Assembly (NCBI GenBank): GCA_041397825.1
Contig: JAWKVX010000002.1
Span: 682,001 to 746,000 of the forward strand
Direction of reading: 5' to 3'
DNA length: 64,000 bases
From: JANNSX01 sp041397825
GTDB taxonomy: Bacteria; Pseudomonadota; Alphaproteobacteria; Rhizobiales; Hyphomicrobiaceae
Of this stretch, positions 29,137-37,307 are shown piece after piece. Each line of letters opens with the position of its first letter. The stretch's first letter is position 1. Under the pieces are notes generated by a model. It was not told the origin of the DNA and made no database searches. It saw only the letters and a program-made list of their open reading frames with translations. A program made the position numbers and the translations under genes.

Positions 29137-29924
29137 GCGAATATGTCCACGTCGGTAGCGAGCTTGTTGGGCGTGATCGGCCTATCCTGCCAATGGCTCC
29201 CTGACGGCACGACGGATTGCAGGAAATCGGAGCGGATGAACTTGTAGCGGCCGATCACAACATCACCGGCCTCGTGCTTCAGATAGAGCCCTTCCGCCAG
29301 ATCGCTCATGTCGGTCTGTGCCTCGATGAGCGCGGGAGGTTGGCCCGCCTCTGCGGCAGCCGATGCCAGTGCCCGTCGCCAATGCGCAGATTTGTAGCGT
29401 GAAGGCCCGACCATTTTGCGCAAGGCGGCGCTGCTGACGACCCGGCCTTCATGCACCACGGGGACGGATACGATCGGCAGACCCTCGATAAGTTGGCGGC
29501 GGGCGGGCGTCGACAGGAATGCTGCACGCTCTCGATCGTAGACATCGAACTCGATAAAGTAGTGTGGCAGGCAATCGTAGAACACGGTGTGCTTGGCAAA
29601 GCACCATTCGCCAAAGACGATGTAGCGGCTACCTAGCACCGGGGAAAGGCGCGCTCTCTGGGCTTCCGCCCAGGCCTTCAGCAGGGCGAACTGGGCCTCG
29701 CGCCCGCCACCCCTGAGGACATGGCCGCGCGATTGCAGTTGCAGCGAGCCATCTCGGCGAAAGCTCACTGCGGCATTGGCGCCGTCGAGCTTCTCTTCCC
29801 AAACGAAGGTCCCGTCGGTCAACGCGTTGAGCGCGACTTGGCCCGCCTCCTCGTCACCCGGCTGTCGCCGTGAACCCTCGAGATGTGCTGTTCTCGGATA
29901 TTTATAGAAGTTGGTGGATGACAT
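29133..29924 (-). CDS. ATP-dependent RNA ligase
   Basis: 263-residue nucleotidyltransferase of the RNA-ligase fold. Motif I is WEEKLDGAN with nucleophile Lys45. Then come SRGHVLRGGG, motif III YIVFGEWCFAKH, motif IIIa YFIEFDVYD, motif IV EGLYLKHE and motif V GRYKFIRSDF. It seals 5'-PO4/3'-OH ends in this superfamily. The ATG at 29924 is chosen with GAGG eight bases upstream; the frame extends to 30170 without credible sequence. It is the first gene of a two-gene operon with HD-Pnk and diverges from the EF-hand gene. RNA rather than DNA preference is inferred from motif I (KLDGAN) and the partner. Confidence 0.87.
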   Translation of the reverse strand: MSSTNFYKYPRTAHLEGSRRQPGDEEAGQVALNALTDGTFVWEEKLDGANAAVSFRRDGSLQLQSRGHVLRGGGREAQFALLKAWAEAQRARLSPVLGSRYIVFGEWCFAKHTVFYDCLPHYFIEFDVYDRERAAFLSTPARRQLIEGLPIVSVPVVHEGRVVSSAALRKMVGPSRYKSAHWRRALASAAAEAGQPPALIEAQTDMSDLAEGLYLKHEAGDVVIGRYKFIRSDFLQSVVPSGSHWQDRPITPNKLATDVDIFA

Positions 29925-30145
29925 TTCCCGTCCTCGAGGCGCGTCGGACTCGTGAGAGCACGGCATGACCGTCCGCTTCATACACCATTCGACAGGGTGG
30001 CAGTGCTCCAACCTGAACGCCCCTTCATCTTGCCGCCACGAAATGACCTCGAGTCCGCCGCGACGGATCGGTGACCGGGTCGACGTTCTATGGGCATTGG
30101 CGGGCCGATCTCCCCCCTCGGGCCCAGAACGGAAGGATGGATCAG

Positions 30146-30757
30146 ATGAAGAAGACCACACGCATCGCACTCGTCACGGGCCTGCTCGGGCTCGCCGGCG
30201 CCGCCGGCGTCGTTGCCGCAACCGCCGATCAGGGTGGCGGCTGGGGCGGTCATGGGATGCGCGGCCATCACGGCTGGGGCATGGACGAGATGGGCGGCGG
30301 CAAGCGCTGGCATCGCGGCGGCGGCCGAATGATGCACATGCTCGGGCAGCTTGACACCAACAAGGACAAAAAGCTGACGCAGGAGGAGATCGACGGCGCC
30401 CGCTCGGCTCTGCTGACGACCCATGACGCCAACAAGGACGGCGCGCTCACGCTCGATGAGTTCGAGGGTGTGTTCATGGAGCAGATGCGGCAGATGATGG
30501 TTCGGCAGTTCCAGCGGCTGGACAGAGATGGCAATGCAAGCATCACAGCCGAGGAGTTCTCCGAGCCCTTCGCCGGCCTCGTCGCCCGCATGGATCGCAA
30601 CAACGACGGCGTGCTCGACGAGAACGATCGTGGTCGCGGCAAGGGCAAGTGGCGCCATCGCGACGGCAACCGCGGCGGCATGATGGGTGATGCGCCCGGC
30701 ACCGAGGCGCCGGCCGATACCGAGGCGCCGGCCGAGGACGGTGCGAGCCAGAACTAG
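30146..30757 (+). CDS. Secreted EF-hand calcium-binding protein
   Basis: 203 residues. A signal peptide (MKKTTRIALVTGLLGLAGAAG..., cleavage near residue 27) is followed by a Gly/His/Met-rich stretch. Four EF-hand loops follow: DTNKDKKLTQEE, DANKDGALTLDE, DRDGNASITAEE and DRNNDGVLDEND. The tail is low-complexity (APADTEAPAEDG). Probably a periplasmic calcium binder. ATG 30146 is preceded by GGAAGGATGG; ATG 30137 (MDQMKK) is an alternative. Monocistronic by position. Confidence 0.88.
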   Translation: MKKTTRIALVTGLLGLAGAAGVVAATADQGGGWGGHGMRGHHGWGMDEMGGGKRWHRGGGRMMHMLGQLDTNKDKKLTQEEIDGARSALLTTHDANKDGALTLDEFEGVFMEQMRQMMVRQFQRLDRDGNASITAEEFSEPFAGLVARMDRNNDGVLDENDRGRGKGKWRHRDGNRGGMMGDAPGTEAPADTEAPAEDGASQN

Positions 30758-30880
30758 AGCGGCGGACAGCGGCACAAAACGAGAGCGGGTCGGTCGACGA
30801 AAATATGCCGTCGCCCGGCCCGCTTGCGTTGCATCAGGCTCAACCGCTACGGTCGGCGCGGCTCATGATAGGACGCGCCC

Positions 30881-31987
30881 ATGCCCTCTCCCTCGCTGAT
30901 CGACCGTTTTCGCCCCGAGCCCGCCGGGCGCCGCCTCGAGGATCTCGAGACGCCGGTGCCGGTCATCGACCTCGATATCGTTGAACGGAATCTGACGCGC
31001 TGGCAGAGCCATTGCGATGCGGCCGGCCTCGTCAATCGTCCGCACATCAAGACGCACAAGCTCGTCGGCCTCGCGCAGCATCAGATCGCCGAGGGCGCCA
31101 AGGGCATCACGGTGCAGAAGCTCGGTGAGGCGGAGGTGATGGCGGCGGCCGGCATCCGCGACATGCTGCTGACCTTCAACATCATCGGCCGCTCGAAGCT
31201 CGCGCGGCTCGCCGCGCTGATGCGGACGACCGATATCAAGGTCGTCGCCGATTCCGAGGAGATCGTCAGCGCTCTCGAGGAGGCCGCAGAGGCCGGCGGC
31301 CGGCGCCTCGCCGTGCTCGTGGAATGCGACACGGGGGCGGGCCGGAACGGCATGCAGACGCCCGAGGATGCGCGCCGCCTCGCCCGTCGGATCGCGGGGT
31401 CACCGCAGCTCGTGTTCGGCGGGCTCATGACCTACCCGAAATCGGGGGGACGGCTCGCTGGTGCGGCTTTCTTCGAGGAGGCGAAGGATCGCCTTGCCCG
31501 AGATGGCATTTCGGTCGAGACCGTCTCGAGCGGTGGTACACCGGACATGTGGAGCAACGAAGGCCTGGCGCCGCTGACCGAGTATCGCGCCGGAACCTAC
31601 ATCTATCACGATCGCGCGACGGTCGCGGCCGGCGCAGCCAAGCCTGAGGATTGCGCGCTGACTGTGCTCGCGACGGTCGTCAGCCGCCCGCATGTCGACC
31701 GCGCCATCGTCGATGCGGGCTCCAAGGCCTTGACCAGCGACCTCATGGGCTTGACCGGCTTCGGCAGTGTTGCCGACTTGAATGACGCGCCGATCTACAA
31801 CGTCAACGAGGAGCACGGCTATCTCGACGTCTCGCGCACGAACCGGAAGCCCAGGGTCGGCGATCTCGTCCGCATCGTGCCGAACCATGTCTGTCCGGTG
31901 AGCAACCTATACGACCGTATCGTGCTGGTCGCCGGTGGCGAGGTGCTGGGCGCAGTCAAGGTAGATGCGCGTGGAATGGTGACCTAA
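30881..31987 (+). CDS. PLP enzyme of the D-threonine aldolase / D-serine dehydratase family
   Basis: 368 residues with the alanine-racemase-like N-terminal barrel: ETPVPVIDLD, then RPHIKTHKLV with the PLP lysine, VECDTGAGRNG, SSGGTPDMW. The C-terminal domain ends in the metal site IVPNHVCPVSNLYD (His and Cys), typical of fold-III D-threonine aldolases and D-serine dehydratases. Substrate cannot be decided from sequence. AGGA lies eight bases before ATG 30881. An EamA exporter follows by 74 bases and could be co-transcribed. Confidence 0.85.
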   Translation: MPSPSLIDRFRPEPAGRRLEDLETPVPVIDLDIVERNLTRWQSHCDAAGLVNRPHIKTHKLVGLAQHQIAEGAKGITVQKLGEAEVMAAAGIRDMLLTFNIIGRSKLARLAALMRTTDIKVVADSEEIVSALEEAAEAGGRRLAVLVECDTGAGRNGMQTPEDARRLARRIAGSPQLVFGGLMTYPKSGGRLAGAAFFEEAKDRLARDGISVETVSSGGTPDMWSNEGLAPLTEYRAGTYIYHDRATVAAGAAKPEDCALTVLATVVSRPHVDRAIVDAGSKALTSDLMGLTGFGSVADLNDAPIYNVNEEHGYLDVSRTNRKPRVGDLVRIVPNHVCPVSNLYDRIVLVAGGEVLGAVKVDARGMVT

Positions 31988-32061
31988 GTACGAGAGACGG
32001 TGGACGTAACCTGACGTTCGACACGGCGTCGACAGCACATCGATTCATCGAAGAGGCTCGT

Positions 32062-32964
32062 GTGAGCGCTGAGACGACACGTGCAGTGAAGCTCGGCGCC
32101 AGAATCCCGAATCTCGCGCTCGAGGCCGGCGTCGTCATCGGCTGGAGCTCGGGATTTGTCGGCGCCATTCTCGCCGCGACCACGGTTTCGATCTTCTCGG
32201 TTCTCCTGTGGCGGTTCATCATCGTCGCCTTGGCGCTGTTGCCGTGGCTGTGGCCGATCATTCGTCATCCGCCCGGCTGGCGGTGGTTTCTGCTGCACGG
32301 TGCGATCGGTTTTGTCGGCATGTTCTGTTGCCTCTCGCTGGGCATCAAGGCGATCGACATCGGCGCCCCGGCCGGCACGGCGGCTCTGATCGGGGCGCTG
32401 CAGCCGTTGATGACGGCGGTGCTCGCGGGACCCGTGCTCGGCGAGCATGTCGTTTGGCGGCAATGGCTCGGATTGCTCATCGGCCTCGCCGGCGTCGTCA
32501 TCGCCGTCGGTGCGCCGAGCCCCGGCGAGACCCTCGGCTACGTGCTTGCCTTCGGCTCGACGCTCAGCATCGTGACTGCCACGCTGCTCACCAAGGCGAG
32601 ATGGGACGGGAGCGATTTCCTCGCCTCATTTGCATTTCAATCGCTCGTCACCGTGATTTGCACCCTGCCCTTTGCCTGGGCCGATGGCGCGCTCCTGCCA
32701 ACCTGGGATGGACGCTTTGCGGCGGCTGTCGCCTGGGCGATCCTGATCTCGACGGCCGGTGGCTATGCGGCCTACTACCTTGCCGTGCAGCGCATGGGTG
32801 CGGTGCGCGTCGGCAGCCTCATCTACTTGACGCCGCCCGTCACCATGCTGTGGGCTTGGGCAATGTTCGGCCAACCGATGACGGTGGCCGGGCTTGCGGG
32901 GTTTGCGGTCTGTCTCGTCGGTGTGTATCTGGCTCGGGGCGAAGGCAATGTCGCTCGTCGCTAG
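32062..32964 (+). CDS. EamA/DMT-family permease
   Basis: 300-residue inner-membrane protein with about ten hydrophobic segments in two EamA repeats (GWSSGFVGAILAATT ... GTAALIGALQPLMTAVLAG; second GGYAAYYLAVQRMGAVRVGS ... LTPPVTMLWAWAMFG). Members export amino acids or metabolites, or are uncharacterised. GTG 32062 with AAGAGG upstream. Located just after the D-threonine-aldolase-like gene; a linked function in amino acid handling is conjecture. Confidence 0.85.
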   Translation: MSAETTRAVKLGARIPNLALEAGVVIGWSSGFVGAILAATTVSIFSVLLWRFIIVALALLPWLWPIIRHPPGWRWFLLHGAIGFVGMFCCLSLGIKAIDIGAPAGTAALIGALQPLMTAVLAGPVLGEHVVWRQWLGLLIGLAGVVIAVGAPSPGETLGYVLAFGSTLSIVTATLLTKARWDGSDFLASFAFQSLVTVICTLPFAWADGALLPTWDGRFAAAVAWAILISTAGGYAAYYLAVQRMGAVRVGSLIYLTPPVTMLWAWAMFGQPMTVAGLAGFAVCLVGVYLARGEGNVARR

Positions 32965-33136
32965 TGCGGAGCCCGACAAGCCGATGGTCCGCTTTCCACG
33001 GTGGGCTCTCGATGCGTGTTGAACCGCATGCGCGCGCGTGCTCGACGATCGGTGGCGCGGCTCAGGCCGCGTCTGGCGTTTCATTCAGAACCTGCCGTAG
33101 CGCAACAGCCAGCGGCACAGCGATGTCAGGGCGGGT

Positions 33137-33898
33137 ATGGATGTTGTGACGATAGCGCTGCTGTTCGTCGGCGGGCTGATCGCCGGAACTGTCAATGTCA
33201 TGGCGGGAGGCGCGGGTTTCCTCACCTTTCCGCTGCTGATCGCGGCGGGCCTGAGCGAGCTCGAGGCCAATGCCGCCAACTTCGTCGCCGTCGTACCTGC
33301 GAACATCGTCGGCACCTATGTCTACCGCCACGACATCGCTCAGGTGCGCCGCCATCTCGGGATCCGCCTGGCGCTCGCGGCGGCCGGCGGCGTGATCGGC
33401 GCACTGCTGCTCGTTGGTCTCGGAGAGGCCTCGTTCCATCGCGCGATCCCCTGGCTGCTGGCCTTTGCGACGGCCTCATTCGTCGCCGGGCCCGCGATCA
33501 AGCGGCGACTCGAGCGTGACTTCGCCTTCGATGGCGAGCGCTGGATCTGGCTGTCGCTTGCGCTCGAGTTCATTGTCTACGTCTACGGCGGCTATTTCGG
33601 GCTCGGCATGTCGATCGTGCTATTCGCGATCCATGCCATGTTCTCGTCCCTCGACATCCATCAGTCGAACGCCATCCGCAATGTGACAATCTCCTTGATG
33701 GCGCTCATCAGCATCGCCATCTTCGCGCGCACCGGAATCATTCGCTGGGGGCCGTCGCTGATCATGATGGCGGGTGCCTGGGTCGGCGGCTACGCCATGG
33801 TCCGGATCGCCAAGACACTGCCCCACCGGACCATCCGAAGCGGGCTCATCGGTTGGGCCATCGTCATGACGGCCTATGCGTTCTGGCAGTACCGCTGA
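33137..33898 (+). CDS. TSUP (TauE/SafE) family membrane permease
   Basis: 253 residues, seven to eight membrane segments. The family N-terminus GLIAGTVNVMAGGAGFLTFPLL recurs in the second half as YGGYFGLGMSIVLF, the two TSUP repeats. The family transports sulfite, sulfoacetate or other organosulfur anions; no substrate can be assigned. Its stop is 11 bases from the converging merR stop. Confidence 0.87.
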   Translation: MDVVTIALLFVGGLIAGTVNVMAGGAGFLTFPLLIAAGLSELEANAANFVAVVPANIVGTYVYRHDIAQVRRHLGIRLALAAAGGVIGALLLVGLGEASFHRAIPWLLAFATASFVAGPAIKRRLERDFAFDGERWIWLSLALEFIVYVYGGYFGLGMSIVLFAIHAMFSSLDIHQSNAIRNVTISLMALISIAIFARTGIIRWGPSLIMMAGAWVGGYAMVRIAKTLPHRTIRSGLIGWAIVMTAYAFWQYR

Positions 33899-33908
33899 GC
33901 GGCGGGCG

Positions 33909-34340
33909 TTAGAAGCCTGCCGCCGCGAGCATGCCCTTGAGGCTCTCCAGCTCCTCGAGCGCCGCCTGCAATTGGCGCCGCTGCGCCTCGTTCAGCCCGG
34001 TCGAGCGCGGGCGGCCGCGTTTGGGTTTCTCGGCCGCCGGCTCGTTGCCGCGACCGGTGCTCGCGTTGGCGGTTCGAGCGCATGCCTTGACCCAATCGAG
34101 GCCGCTGTCGCGCATCACCTTCTGCACGCCCTTGATCGTGTAGCCCGCATCGTAGAGGAGATGGCGGATTCCCTTCAGCAGATCGACGTCCTCGGGCCGA
34201 TAGAAGCGGCGCCCACCGCCGCGCTTCATCGGCCGGAGCTGGGGGAACTTGCCTTCCCAGAATCTCAGCACATGCTTGGGAACGTTCAGGTCCTCAGCGA
34301 CCTCGCTGATGGTCCGGAACGCGTCGACCGCCTTGGCCAA
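33909..34340 (-). CDS. MerR-family transcriptional regulator
   Basis: 143 residues. The N-terminal MerR helix-turn-helix reads FRTISEVAEDLNVPKHVLRFWE, then RRFYRPEDVDLLKGIRHLLY and GYTIKGVQKVMR. The C-terminal part is basic, then a short coiled-coil-like segment. The start is taken as TTG 34340, six bases from GAGG, because the family begins just before DAFRTISEVAED; the frame extends to 34412. The ihfA-merR order is widely conserved in alphaproteobacteria. Function of this MerR branch is not established. Confidence 0.82.
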   Translation of the reverse strand: MAKAVDAFRTISEVAEDLNVPKHVLRFWEGKFPQLRPMKRGGGRRFYRPEDVDLLKGIRHLLYDAGYTIKGVQKVMRDSGLDWVKACARTANASTGRGNEPAAEKPKRGRPRSTGLNEAQRRQLQAALEELESLKGMLAAAGF

Positions 34341-34677
34341 AGTCACCCTCGTCTTACTCGACCGGAGCCGATGCTCCCGTCTTCCCACACCGCATGACAC
34401 CGACGGCCGCATCCTTTGCGGAGCGGATGCGACGCACTGATCGGACTCCGGGTCTCTCCCCTATATGGGGCCGCAAACTTTGGACCGATCTCGACCCGCC
34501 CAACAGTGGGCAGCTTTTCAACTGTCTGCCTCAAGAGTGGGCGGAAATATGGGCGGGCACTTCCGGCACCTCGTTCCACCTCGGCGGCAACACCTCATGT
34601 TCGAAACGCGCAACCGGCTTCCGTCGCGACACCGCACGCGCCCGCCGCGCGTCGGCGGGCCGACCTTCAGCCAGCCG
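34341..34677. other. Intergenic region ihfA-merR
   Basis: 337 bp with no gene. A GC hairpin (GCCCGCCG 34640-34647 / CGGCGGGC 34653-34660, loop of five) stands just beyond the ihfA stop but has no U tract. No clear merR promoter was identified. A GTTCGAAAC at 34599-34607 resembles a tRNA T-loop but no tRNA can be built around it. Confidence 0.5.
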
Positions 34678-35001
34678 TCACCGGGAGGCGGTAGACTTTC
34701 GGCCGCCGAGCGTGCTGTTGATCCGTGACTTCATGATGTTGCTGGCGCGAAAAACCAGGACGCGCCGCGGCGTGATCGGCACTTCCTTGCCGGTCTTGGG
34801 ATTGCGGCCGACACGCTGGCCCTTGCTGCGGATCGAGAACGATCCGAACGAGGACAGCTTCACCGCCTCGCCGCGCTCCAGCGTGCTCGTGATTTCCCCC
34901 AGCACGCGCTCGACCAGCTCCTGGCTTTCGTTGCGCGGCAACCCGACCTTTTGCACCAGCGCTTCCGCCAGATCGGCACGTGTCAGCGTCTTGCTACCCA
35001 T
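34678..35001 (-). CDS. ihfA: Integration host factor alpha subunit
   Basis: 107-residue nucleoid DNA-bending protein of the HU/IHF family. KTLTRADLAEALVQKVGL and the strand segment LSSFGSFSIRSKGQRVGRNPKTGK are diagnostic, with the intercalating proline region RNPKTGKEVPI. ATG 35001 is supported by the promoter predicted at 35037-35066, which would start transcription near 35030 and leave the upstream GTG (35028) at the very 5' end. It follows fabH in the conserved plsX-fabH-ihfA order. Confidence 0.93.
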   Translation of the reverse strand: MGSKTLTRADLAEALVQKVGLPRNESQELVERVLGEITSTLERGEAVKLSSFGSFSIRSKGQRVGRNPKTGKEVPITPRRVLVFRASNIMKSRINSTLGGRKSTASR

Positions 35002-35036
35002 AGCCGCCAACGACCTCCCCTGCTGCACTCGTTAAC

Positions 35037-35066
35037 CATATAGGCGCAGCAATTTGGCGCGGTCAA
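35037..35066 (-). promoter_or_regulatory. Putative ihfA promoter
   Basis: Reading leftward: TTGACC (35066-35061, five of six consensus), 18-base spacer, TATATG (35042-35037, four of six). This would give ihfA transcription independent of fabH. The -35 lies inside a 22-bp palindrome. Confidence 0.5.
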
Positions 35067-35078
35067 TATTGATCGCGC
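35057..35078. promoter_or_regulatory. 22-bp near-perfect palindrome over the ihfA -35 box
   Basis: GCGCGGTCAAT / ATTGATCGCGC: ten of eleven positions pair symmetrically. It overlaps the predicted -35 of ihfA and lies 52 bases from the fabH stop. Its placement fits an operator for a dimeric repressor. It does not match the IHF consensus. Confidence 0.45.
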
Positions 35079-35129
35079 AACAAACCCATGAAATCCAAGG
35101 TTTTTCCGAAACTCGGCCGAAGGGCCCAG

Positions 35130-36110
35130 CTACCAGCGTGCGAGCACCGCGCCCCAGGTGAAACCGCCGCCCATGGCTTCCATGAGGATCAGTTGGCCTT
35201 CCTTGATCCGTCCATCCTCCACTGCGGTGTTGAGCGCCAGGGGAATGGAGGCCGCGGAGGTGTTGGCGTGCCGGTCGACAGTGATGACGACCTTGTCGTT
35301 CGGGATACCGATCTTCTTCGCCGTGCCGTCGAGAATGCGCTCGTTCGCCTGATGCGGCACGAACCAGTCGACCTCGTCGGCCGCGAGCCCCGTGTCGACC
35401 AAGGTCTCCAGCACGACGCTCGAGATGTTCGAGACGGCATGCCGGAACACCTCGCGTCCGTTCATTCGCAGATGCCCGACGGTCTTGGTGGAGGACGGGC
35501 CGCCATCGACATAGAGCTTGTCGGCGAAACGACCGTCGGCGTGCAGGCGGCTGACATGGATGCCGCGATCCTCGATGGTGCCATGCTGCGGCTGGGCCTC
35601 GAGCAGTAGCGCGCCAGCGCCGTCGCCGAACAGCACGCAGGTTGTCCGGTCGCTCCAGTCGATGATGCGCGAGAAGGTCTCCGCGCCGATGACGAGCGCG
35701 CGTTTGTAAGGACCGCCCTTGAGCAGGCCATCGGCGACCGCGAGGGCATAGACGAAGCCCGAGCATACCGCCTGCACGTCGAAGGCGGCAGCACCTGGCT
35801 TGACGCCGAGCTTGGCCTGGATCGCCACGGCCGTCGCCGGGAAGGTCAGGTCGGGCGTCGAGGTGGCGCAGACGATCAAGTCGACCTCGGAGGCGTCGAC
35901 GCCGGCCCTGACCAGCGCCTGCTTGGCGGCGTGTGCACCGAGATCTGAGGTGAGCTCACCCTCCGCGGCGATGTGGCGGGCGCTGATGCCTGTCCGCTCC
36001 TTGATCCAGGCGTCGCTGGTGTCGACGGTCTCAGCGAGCTCGCTGTTGGTGACGACCCGGGCCGGCAGATAGGCGCCGCAGCTCCTGATGACGGAACGGA
36101 TGACGGCCAC
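35130..36110 (-). CDS. fabH: Beta-ketoacyl-ACP synthase III
   Basis: 326-residue initiator of type II fatty acid synthesis, condensing acetyl-CoA with malonyl-ACP. Catalytic Cys in FDVQAVCSGF, His in FVPHQANERI, Asn in DRHANTSAASIP. N-terminal GAYLPARVVTN and DTSDAWIKERTGI are typical. The start is GTG 36110 with GAGG six bases upstream. It follows plsX by about 27 bases, the standard arrangement. Confidence 0.96.
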   Translation of the reverse strand: MAVIRSVIRSCGAYLPARVVTNSELAETVDTSDAWIKERTGISARHIAAEGELTSDLGAHAAKQALVRAGVDASEVDLIVCATSTPDLTFPATAVAIQAKLGVKPGAAAFDVQAVCSGFVYALAVADGLLKGGPYKRALVIGAETFSRIIDWSDRTTCVLFGDGAGALLLEAQPQHGTIEDRGIHVSRLHADGRFADKLYVDGGPSSTKTVGHLRMNGREVFRHAVSNISSVVLETLVDTGLAADEVDWFVPHQANERILDGTAKKIGIPNDKVVITVDRHANTSAASIPLALNTAVEDGRIKEGQLILMEAMGGGFTWGAVLARW

Positions 36111-36137
36111 GCATCGCCTCGCTTTCGGCTTGCCTCG

Positions 36138-37181
36138 CTAGCTTGCGAGCGAGGAGAGAGAGCTTCGGTCGAAGCCCTTGAGATCGTTGCCGATCCTCTC
36201 CATGAGGCCGGCCCGGGCGATGTCGTAGCCGAGATCGATGGCACTCGCAAAGCCCATTGCATCGGTGCCGCCGTGACTCTTTATCACGAGTCCGTTCAAC
36301 CCCAGGAAAACGCCGCCGTTAAGCCTGCGGGGATCCATTTTTCGCTTCAGTACGGTAAACGCCCCCTGGGCCAGATAGGCGCCGAGCTTGGATAGCAGCG
36401 ACCGCGTCATGGCCTGGCGCAGGTACTGGCCGATCTGCTTGGCGGTGCCCTCTGCCGTTTTCAGCGCGATATTGCCGGTGAAGCCGTCGGTCACGACGAC
36501 ATCGACGATGCCGTGCCCGATCTGGTCGCCCTCGACGAAGCCCTTGTAAGTGAATGGTGGCGCGGCGTCCCTGAGCCAGGCGTGGGCCCGCTTGATCTCG
36601 TCAAGACCCTTGACCTCCTCGACGCCGATGTTGAGGAGGCCGACGCTCGGCTTCTCGATATCGAACAGGGCGCGCGCCATAGCGGCCCCGAGCAGGGCCG
36701 AGCTGACGAGCTGTTCGGCCGTGGCGCCGACATTGGCGCCGACATCGAGAACGATGCACTCCGCATCGACGGTCGGCCAAATGGCGGAGATGACGGGCCG
36801 CTCGATGCCGGGATGGGTCTTGAGGGCGAGCTTGGACATGGCCATCAGCGCGCCGGTATTGCCGCCCGAGACGGCGACCGTGGCGTCACCCGACTTCACT
36901 GCGTTGACCGCCAGCCACATGCTCGAGCCGTGCCTGCCGCGCTTCAACGCCTGACTTGGTTTCTCGTCCATGCCGACGACGACATCGGTATGCACGATCT
37001 CCGCGCGCGCCTTGAGCGCCGGGCGCGCCTCGACGAGGGGACGGATGCGGACCTCGTCGCCGAAAAAGCAAAAGCTGATCTCGGGATGGCGGATGAGCGA
37101 CAACTCGGCGCCCGGCACGACCACATCGGGACCGTGGTCGCCGCCCATTGCGTCGAGGGCTATCACGAGAGGGCTTGCCAT
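36138..37181 (-). CDS. plsX: Phosphate acyltransferase PlsX
   Basis: 347-residue enzyme making acyl-phosphate from acyl-ACP for phospholipid synthesis. ALDAMGGDHGPDVVV at the N-terminus, VSGGNTGALMAMSKL, VLDVGANVGATAEQL and VVTDGFTGNIALKT are family motifs. First gene of the plsX-fabH-(ihfA-merR) run. The rpmF/yceD genes that often precede plsX are absent; upstream is the end of a ribokinase gene. Confidence 0.96.
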   Translation of the reverse strand: MASPLVIALDAMGGDHGPDVVVPGAELSLIRHPEISFCFFGDEVRIRPLVEARPALKARAEIVHTDVVVGMDEKPSQALKRGRHGSSMWLAVNAVKSGDATVAVSGGNTGALMAMSKLALKTHPGIERPVISAIWPTVDAECIVLDVGANVGATAEQLVSSALLGAAMARALFDIEKPSVGLLNIGVEEVKGLDEIKRAHAWLRDAAPPFTYKGFVEGDQIGHGIVDVVVTDGFTGNIALKTAEGTAKQIGQYLRQAMTRSLLSKLGAYLAQGAFTVLKRKMDPRRLNGGVFLGLNGLVIKSHGGTDAMGFASAIDLGYDIARAGLMERIGNDLKGFDRSSLSSLAS

Positions 37182-37307
37182 GATCAGTTACGGTCCAGTC
37201 GTCCGGCTGGTTGGATGGATCGGCAACCCATAAGCACGCAATGGCGTTCGGTTTCGCGAATCATAGTGGTTTGACATGGCGAGGCAAGGGCGGTCGCGTG
37301 ATAGCCT

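Noticed and set aside
30071..30145. N-terminal extension of the EF-hand protein
   Set aside because: It would bury the clear signal peptide starting at MKKTTRIAL; a ribosome site stands directly before ATG 30146.
29925..30170. N-terminal extension of the RNA ligase
   Set aside because: Residues encoded here are not ligase-like, and GAGG precedes the ATG at 29924.
34599..34607. GTTCGAAAC resembling a tRNA T-loop
   Set aside because: Flanking bases do not form a T-stem, anticodon arm or acceptor stem on either strand; no tRNA can be folded, although tRNA-Pro often lies near merR in alphaproteobacteria.
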